From NCBI GenBank assembly GCA_016930895.1, contig JAFGFV010000013.1, forward strand, positions 1 to 17,056: a DNA stretch of 17,056 nt, given 5' to 3'. A program made the translations under genes and the position numbers. Every line of letters starts with the position of its first letter. The stretch's first letter is position 1. The stretch is from Spirochaetales bacterium. Lineage in GTDB: Bacteria; Spirochaetota; Spirochaetia; SZUA-6; DRHE01. The notes beneath the pieces were generated by a model, which was given only the letters and a program-made list of their open reading frames with translations, made no database searches and had not been told where the DNA came from. Shown here piece after piece: positions 12,938-17,056 of this stretch.

Positions 12938-15935
12938 GCGCCGGCAGCTCGTCCAGCCAGGGGCTGTCTGGGAACTCCGCCGCCAGCTTGTCGAACAGCC
13001 GTCGGCCCCGGTCCCGTTTGCCCTGCTCCCAGAATACCCGTCCCGCCCGGTACAGCCCCTCCTGGGCTGCCTGCGAAAAGTCGGGGTACACGAAATAGGT
13101 CTTCAGGTACTCGTCAGCCGCCTCCTCGAAGGAGGCCTCGCCCCGTTGGGCCTGCTCCTCCAGCACCCGCCCGACCGCGAGCTGGGCCGCGGCGGCGCTC
13201 TCCTGGGTGCTGGCCCCGGTGATCCCGCGAAAGATGTCCAGGGCCCGCTGGAGCTCTCCGGACAGGCGGTGGTGCTCGCCCAGCAGCAGGCTGACTTGGC
13301 TGGCCAGCGGCTCGCGCGGCGAGCTGCTCCGGATCCGCTCCAACAGGTCCACGGCCTGCCGGCGGTCGGAGGGGAACAGGAAGGCGGCATACTCGTAGCG
13401 GATCTGGTTCTTGAGCTGCTCCTCCAGGGAAGAGCTGGAATCGGCGCGCCGGTAGAAACGCTCGAGGACCCGGGAGTCCCCTCCCTGCGGCACCGCCGCG
13501 AAGACCTCCCGGATCTCCTGCTCCGCGGCCCTGGCCAGTCCCCCTTCCGGCGAGCTCTCCAGGTAGCGCAGCAGCAGCTCCAGGCCCTGTTCCGGTGTTC
13601 CGGCCCGCACCGCGCTGACCCCCGCCCAGTAGAGGGCACCCAGGGCCGCCTGTCGCTCCGGGAAGCGCTCTTGGACCGCCAGGAAGCCTCGCAGGGCCCG
13701 GCGGTAATCCCCCTTCTGGAAGTCCTCCTCGGCCAGGGCAAAATACCCCTCGGCGGCCAGGGTGGCGCCGGGATACAGCCGGGCGAGCTCGGCGAACTCC
13801 CGTTCCGCCTGCTCGCGCCGCCCGAGACGGAGCAGGTTCGCGCCTCTCTGGAACAGGATCTCCCGCTCCAGGCTCCGAGTGTAGTCCTCGGTGCGTGGCC
13901 CCAGACGCTCCCTCGCACGGGCCAGCTCCTCCAAGCTCTCCTCGTATCGCCCCGCCTGCGCACCGCAGGTGGCGCTGCGGTACCAGGCCTCGGCGGTGCG
14001 CCGGCCTTCCGGGTATCGCTCGGCCAGGCGCCGGAAAACCCGCTGCGCCTCCTCCAGATCGTTCAGGCGGAAGAGCGACAGCCCTTCCCAGAACAGGGAT
14101 TCCTCCCCCTTGAGGCTGCCGTCCAGCGCCCGTGCCGCCTGAGCGAAGGCCCCGGCCGCCTCGCGAAGGCGGTCCAGGCGGTAATAGGTCCGCCCCAGGT
14201 ACAGCCAGCTGTCCCCCTTCCAGGGGGAGCCCTCCGCCCCGCCGGTGTTGCGCAGGAACCACGCGAGGGCGCTTTCGAACTCTCCGGCGTTGAAGGCGCA
14301 GGTCCCGGCGGCCAGCACCGTCCTCGCGGCGAGCTCCGAGGGCGGCGACAGGCCCATGAGCTCCTCGAAGTAACCCTGCGCCCGGCCGAACTCACCCCGC
14401 CGTGAGTAGATGAACCCGATGTTGTACAGGCTTTCCGCCTTGAAGCCGGAAGCGGGCATCTCGGCCACCGCGAACAGCGCCTTCAGAGCTTCGTTCTCCC
14501 GCCCGGCGGCTAGCAGGCTGATCCCGCGTCGATACAGCAGCTCGTCCCGCCCGGCGGCGAACGGGTCCAGGGCGAGGAGCCGCTCGTAGGCATCCGCAGC
14601 CGCCAAGTGCTGCCCCTGCCGCGCGTACAGGGAGCCGAGCAGCCGCAGGGCCGACAGGTTCCTGGCGGAGGCGGGAAAGCGCCGGGCGAAGGACTCCAGG
14701 GTCTCCACCGCCTGCGCGTCGCGGCCCAGGTCGGCAAGCGCCATGCCCAGGCGCAGGGCGCTCTCCTCGGCGATAGCCTGGTCGCTGCCGGAGGCCGCCT
14801 CCCGCAGCGCGTCGAGGGCCCGCTCGGGCCTGCCGTCCAGAACGGCGGACAGCCCCAGGTTGAACAGCAGCACCTGTCGCTCCCGCCGGTGGCGCTCCTG
14901 GCCCCCGGCGGCGCCGGGGGTCCCATCGCCGGGGGTCGCGTCGCCCGGGGTCCCCCCGCGGAGGACCGCCCCGCGGTCGAGCGCCTCGCGGTACCGGGCA
15001 TACGCCTCGCCGTAGCGGCCCAGGTCGAAGAGAAGGTCACCCTCCAACACCGCGAGCTCTTCCCGGTAGCGGCTGCGCGGGAAGCTCGCCTCGAGCTCCC
15101 TCAAGACCTCCAGCGCCTCGGCGGGCCTGTCGCCGCTGCCGCGGATGCGCGCCAAGCGGTAGAGGCAGGTCTCACGTTCCTCCAGGGACGGGCTACCCGC
15201 CAGCACCGTGAGGTACCGCCGCTCGGCCTCGCCGTGCCTGCCCAGGAAGTAGTGCGCCTCTGCGGCGTAGAACACCGCCTGCTCCGCCCATTCGCTCTCG
15301 GGGAACTCCACGAGCACCCGGGTGAAGGCCGCCAGGGCCGCGTCGTAGCTTTCCAGGCGCAACTCCACCCCGCCCAGCCGGTACAGCGCCTCCGGCCACA
15401 GCCGCCGGGCCGAGGAGCGCGCCAGCAGCCGGGCGTAGCTGCCCCGAGCCTCCCGCCAAAGCTCCAGCCTCTCCTCCGCCATGCCCTCGAGCAGCAGGCT
15501 CTGCTCCAGGAGCTCGCCCTCCTCCGGGCAACCCTCGATTTGGGCCCTCAGGCTCTCCCGGGCTTCCCGGAAGCGCTCCTGCTGCAGGTAGGCCACCGCC
15601 AGCCAGTAGGAAACGCGGCAGTTGTGGGGCGAACGGGGGTGACGCCGCGCGAATCCCGAAAGGATCTCGACCGAGGCGGGTGACTCGCCCAGGTAGTAGT
15701 GCGCCAGGGCCCGCAGATACTCGGCGTCGTCCGCCCACGGGCTGTCCGGATACTGCTCCACCAGCTGCCGGAAGCTGCGCGCGGCCATGAGATGCAGCCC
15801 GTCGGCGAATGCCTTGCGTCCCGCCTCGTAGAGATTCTCGTCACCTTGGGCAAAGACGCCAAAGGTGAGGACAAGAAAAAACAGGGAGACAAGGCTCCCT
15901 GTTCGTCGCGGCACGCTCAAAATTTGTCCACGCAA
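12933..15935 (-). CDS. Exported large TPR-repeat protein
   Basis: A 1000-residue protein made almost entirely of tetratricopeptide-type helical pairs after a signal peptide. The N-terminus RRTGSLVSLFFLVLTFGVFA followed by Q has a basic start, a hydrophobic core and a small-residue cleavage site near residue 29; no lipobox cysteine is seen, so a periplasmic protein is likely. Repeat patterns such as YxxALxxFxxVLxxFPxSxWAxxA recur through the whole length, for example AADEYLKTYFVYPDFSQAAQEGLYRAG near the end, as in BamD/YbgF-type repeat proteins. A 15-bp in-frame tandem repeat adds a Gly/Pro linker near residues 327-341. The start is uncertain: TTG 15935 has a weak GAAGG upstream and GTG 15914 has none, while no start codon exists after the terminator-like hairpin at 15876-15903. 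It lies 22 nt after clpC. Function unknown; a scaffold for envelope assembly is inference. Confidence 0.8.
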   Translation of the reverse strand: MRGQILSVPRRTGSLVSLFFLVLTFGVFAQGDENLYEAGRKAFADGLHLMAARSFRQLVEQYPDSPWADDAEYLRALAHYYLGESPASVEILSGFARRHPRSPHNCRVSYWLAVAYLQQERFREARESLRAQIEGCPEEGELLEQSLLLEGMAEERLELWREARGSYARLLARSSARRLWPEALYRLGGVELRLESYDAALAAFTRVLVEFPESEWAEQAVFYAAEAHYFLGRHGEAERRYLTVLAGSPSLEERETCLYRLARIRGSGDRPAEALEVLRELEASFPRSRYREELAVLEGDLLFDLGRYGEAYARYREALDRGAVLRGGTPGDATPGDGTPGAAGGQERHRRERQVLLFNLGLSAVLDGRPERALDALREAASGSDQAIAEESALRLGMALADLGRDAQAVETLESFARRFPASARNLSALRLLGSLYARQGQHLAAADAYERLLALDPFAAGRDELLYRRGISLLAAGRENEALKALFAVAEMPASGFKAESLYNIGFIYSRRGEFGRAQGYFEELMGLSPPSELAARTVLAAGTCAFNAGEFESALAWFLRNTGGAEGSPWKGDSWLYLGRTYYRLDRLREAAGAFAQAARALDGSLKGEESLFWEGLSLFRLNDLEEAQRVFRRLAERYPEGRRTAEAWYRSATCGAQAGRYEESLEELARARERLGPRTEDYTRSLEREILFQRGANLLRLGRREQAEREFAELARLYPGATLAAEGYFALAEEDFQKGDYRRALRGFLAVQERFPERQAALGALYWAGVSAVRAGTPEQGLELLLRYLESSPEGGLARAAEQEIREVFAAVPQGGDSRVLERFYRRADSSSSLEEQLKNQIRYEYAAFLFPSDRRQAVDLLERIRSSSPREPLASQVSLLLGEHHRLSGELQRALDIFRGITGASTQESAAAAQLAVGRVLEEQAQRGEASFEEAADEYLKTYFVYPDFSQAAQEGLYRAGRVFWEQGKRDRGRRLFDKLAAEFPDSPWLDELPAP
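14912..14956. repeat. 15-bp in-frame tandem repeat, three copies, inside the TPR gene
   Basis: CGCCGGGGGTCCCAT, CGCCGGGGGTCGCGT and CGCCCGGGGTCCCCC lie head to tail and encode, on the minus strand, the Gly/Pro linker GTPGD, ATPGD, GTPGA. The reading frame is preserved. It interrupts the helical pattern between two TPR blocks and looks like a slippage expansion in a surface loop. Confidence 0.85.
15876..15903 (-). terminator. Intrinsic terminator just after clpC, inside the TPR signal-peptide codons
   Basis: On the minus strand AACAGGGAG (15903-15895), loop CCTTGT and CTCCCTGTT (15888-15880) form a perfect 9-bp stem whose end runs into six T (15881-15876), then C and TTGT. This is the layout of a Rho-independent terminator. 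It lies 55 nt after the clpC stop codon and inside the first 20 codons of the following gene for either possible start. Confidence 0.75.
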
Positions 15936-15957
15936 CGCCTTCGCAATCCAGCCAGCC

Positions 15958-17056
15958 CTAGTTGAGTGCCAGCCCCTCGGCGACCTTTTCCCGTGTTTTC
16001 TTCTCGCGTTTGGCCCGAAAGGTGATCTTCTTGTCCTTGAGATCCACGACGATCGTGCTTCCCTGCTTGAACCGTCCCTTGAGGATGTCCACGGACAGGG
16101 GATCCTCCACCAGGCGCTGGAGGGTGCGCCGCAGCGGGCGCGCGCCGTACTTCTCGTCGTAGCCCTCTTCGATCAGGAACTCCCGGCAGCTCTTGGTGAA
16201 CTCCAGGGTGATGTTCTGGTCCTTGAGCTGGGTCTGCGTCTCCGCCACCATGAGATCCAGGATGCTGCGCAGGTGCTGCCGGTCGAGGGAGTGGAAGACC
16301 ACGATCTCGTCCACCCGGTTGATGAACTCGGGATTGAACAGGCGCTTCATCTCGCCCAGCGCGCTGGACTTGATCTCCTCGTAGTGCATCATGCCGTCCT
16401 CGGCGTGGAAGCCGAGGGTGCTGTCCTTGCTGATCTCCCTGGCGCCGGCGTTGGAGGTCATGATGAGCACCGTGTTGCGGAACGAGACCGTGTGCCCCAG
16501 GTTGTCCTGCAGCTGCCCTTCCTCGAGCACCTGCAGGAGCAGGTTGAACACGTCAGGGTGGGCCTTTTCAATCTCGTCGAGGAGAATGACGCTGTAGGGC
16601 CGCCGCCGGATCTTCTCAGTCAGAAGCCCACCCTCCTCGTACCCCACGTACCCCGGAGGGGCCCCGACCAGCCGCGAGACGTTGTGCTTTTCCATGAAAT
16701 CGGACATGTCGATCCGCACCAGGGCCTCTTCGTTGCCGAACAGGAACCCGGCCAGGGTCTTGGCCAGCAGGGTCTTGCCCACCCCGGTGGGCCCCAGGAA
16801 GATGAAGGACCCCAGGGGCCGCTTGGGAGAGCTCAGGCCGGTCCGGGAGCGGCGGATCGCCGCGGCTATCGAGGCGATGGCCGGGTCCTGCCCGATGACC
16901 TTCCGGTGCAGCTCCTCTTCGATGTGCAGGAGCTTCTCGGACTCGCTTTCGGCGATCCGGTTCATCGGGATCCCGGTGATCTCCGAGACCACGTTCTGGA
17001 TCTCCTCGATGTCCACCAGGGTTTCCTCGATCTTGAGATTGGACTCCCAGTCCTGC
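15958..17056 (-). CDS. clpC: ATP-dependent Clp protease ATP-binding subunit ClpC (C-terminal part; start outside window)
   Basis: The frame is open to the right edge and holds the second AAA+ module and the small C-terminal domain, about 366 residues. Visible elements in order are the inter-domain IEEIQNVVSEITGIPMNRI, Walker A GPTGVGKT, pore loop GYVGYEEGG, Walker B ILLDEIEKAHPDV, sensor 1 TSNAGA, LGF in the ClpP-binding loop (VGF type), arginine finger in FINRVDEI and sensor 2 GARPLRR. The LGF loop followed by MKRLFNPEFINRVDEIVVFHSL is typical of ClpC and argues against ClpB, which lacks it. ClpC unfolds proteins and feeds them to ClpP in the cytoplasm. The stop is TAG at 15958-15960, and an intrinsic terminator follows. 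No clpP gene is in the window. Confidence 0.93.
   Translation of the reverse strand, partial: QDWESNLKIEETLVDIEEIQNVVSEITGIPMNRIAESESEKLLHIEEELHRKVIGQDPAIASIAAAIRRSRTGLSSPKRPLGSFIFLGPTGVGKTLLAKTLAGFLFGNEEALVRIDMSDFMEKHNVSRLVGAPPGYVGYEEGGLLTEKIRRRPYSVILLDEIEKAHPDVFNLLLQVLEEGQLQDNLGHTVSFRNTVLIMTSNAGAREISKDSTLGFHAEDGMMHYEEIKSSALGEMKRLFNPEFINRVDEIVVFHSLDRQHLRSILDLMVAETQTQLKDQNITLEFTKSCREFLIEEGYDEKYGARPLRRTLQRLVEDPLSVDILKGRFKQGSTIVVDLKDKKITFRAKREKKTREKVAEGLALN

Noticed and set aside
12621..14405. A long open frame on the + strand, antisense to the TPR and LeuA-like genes
   Set aside because: It is low-complexity Arg/Pro/Gly/Leu-rich with no recognisable domain and crosses two well-supported minus-strand genes; such frames are a by-product of high GC.
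15958..17056. ClpB disaggregase
   Set aside because: The LGF (VGF-type) loop that contacts ClpP is present and the flanking sequence is of ClpC type.

Overview
The window is a GC-rich, gene-dense chromosomal stretch of a Gram-negative-type bacterium. It holds ten protein genes, no RNA genes, no CRISPR array and no insertion sequence. The gene mix fits a high-GC spirochaete of the Spirochaetaceae type: a GldF/GldG-like ABC module with a DUF4340 protein, an EpmA gene beside EF-P, a PreP-like M16C peptidase, a large periplasmic TPR protein and ClpC. That assignment is an inference from gene content; no phylogenetic marker was tested.

Left part (1-5291). A membrane-anchored protein with a degenerate GGDEF domain runs off the left edge on the + strand. 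It converges on a four-gene minus-strand operon: ABC ATPase, ABC-2 permease (GldF-like), GldG-like auxiliary protein and DUF4340 protein. The operon is tightly packed (11-nt overlap, then 13- and 3-nt gaps) and has a plausible sigma70 promoter at 5262-5291. The four products would form one inner-membrane export or remodelling complex of unknown substrate.

Middle (5337-11189). Ribonuclease Z (tRNA 3' processing) and a 993-residue M16C metallopeptidase lie on the minus strand. Divergent from the peptidase are epmA and efp: EpmA is the ligase that lysylates EF-P, and the EF-P here keeps the target lysine in a PGKG loop. The peptidase/epmA divergent region contains two closely spaced promoter candidates, and epmA looks nearly leaderless.

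Right part (11269-17056). A divergent LeuA-type (isopropylmalate synthase family) enzyme, a 1000-residue exported TPR protein and the C-terminal half of ClpC are all on the minus strand, transcribed clpC, TPR, LeuA-like. A textbook intrinsic terminator for this strand lies inside the signal-peptide codons of the TPR gene, just after clpC.

Short GC-rich tandem repeats, each of a different sequence, sit just downstream of several stop codons (841-932, 5294-5330, 6369-6412, 12882-12937). One more lies in frame inside the TPR gene (14912-14956). This recurring pattern is the most unusual base-level property of the window.
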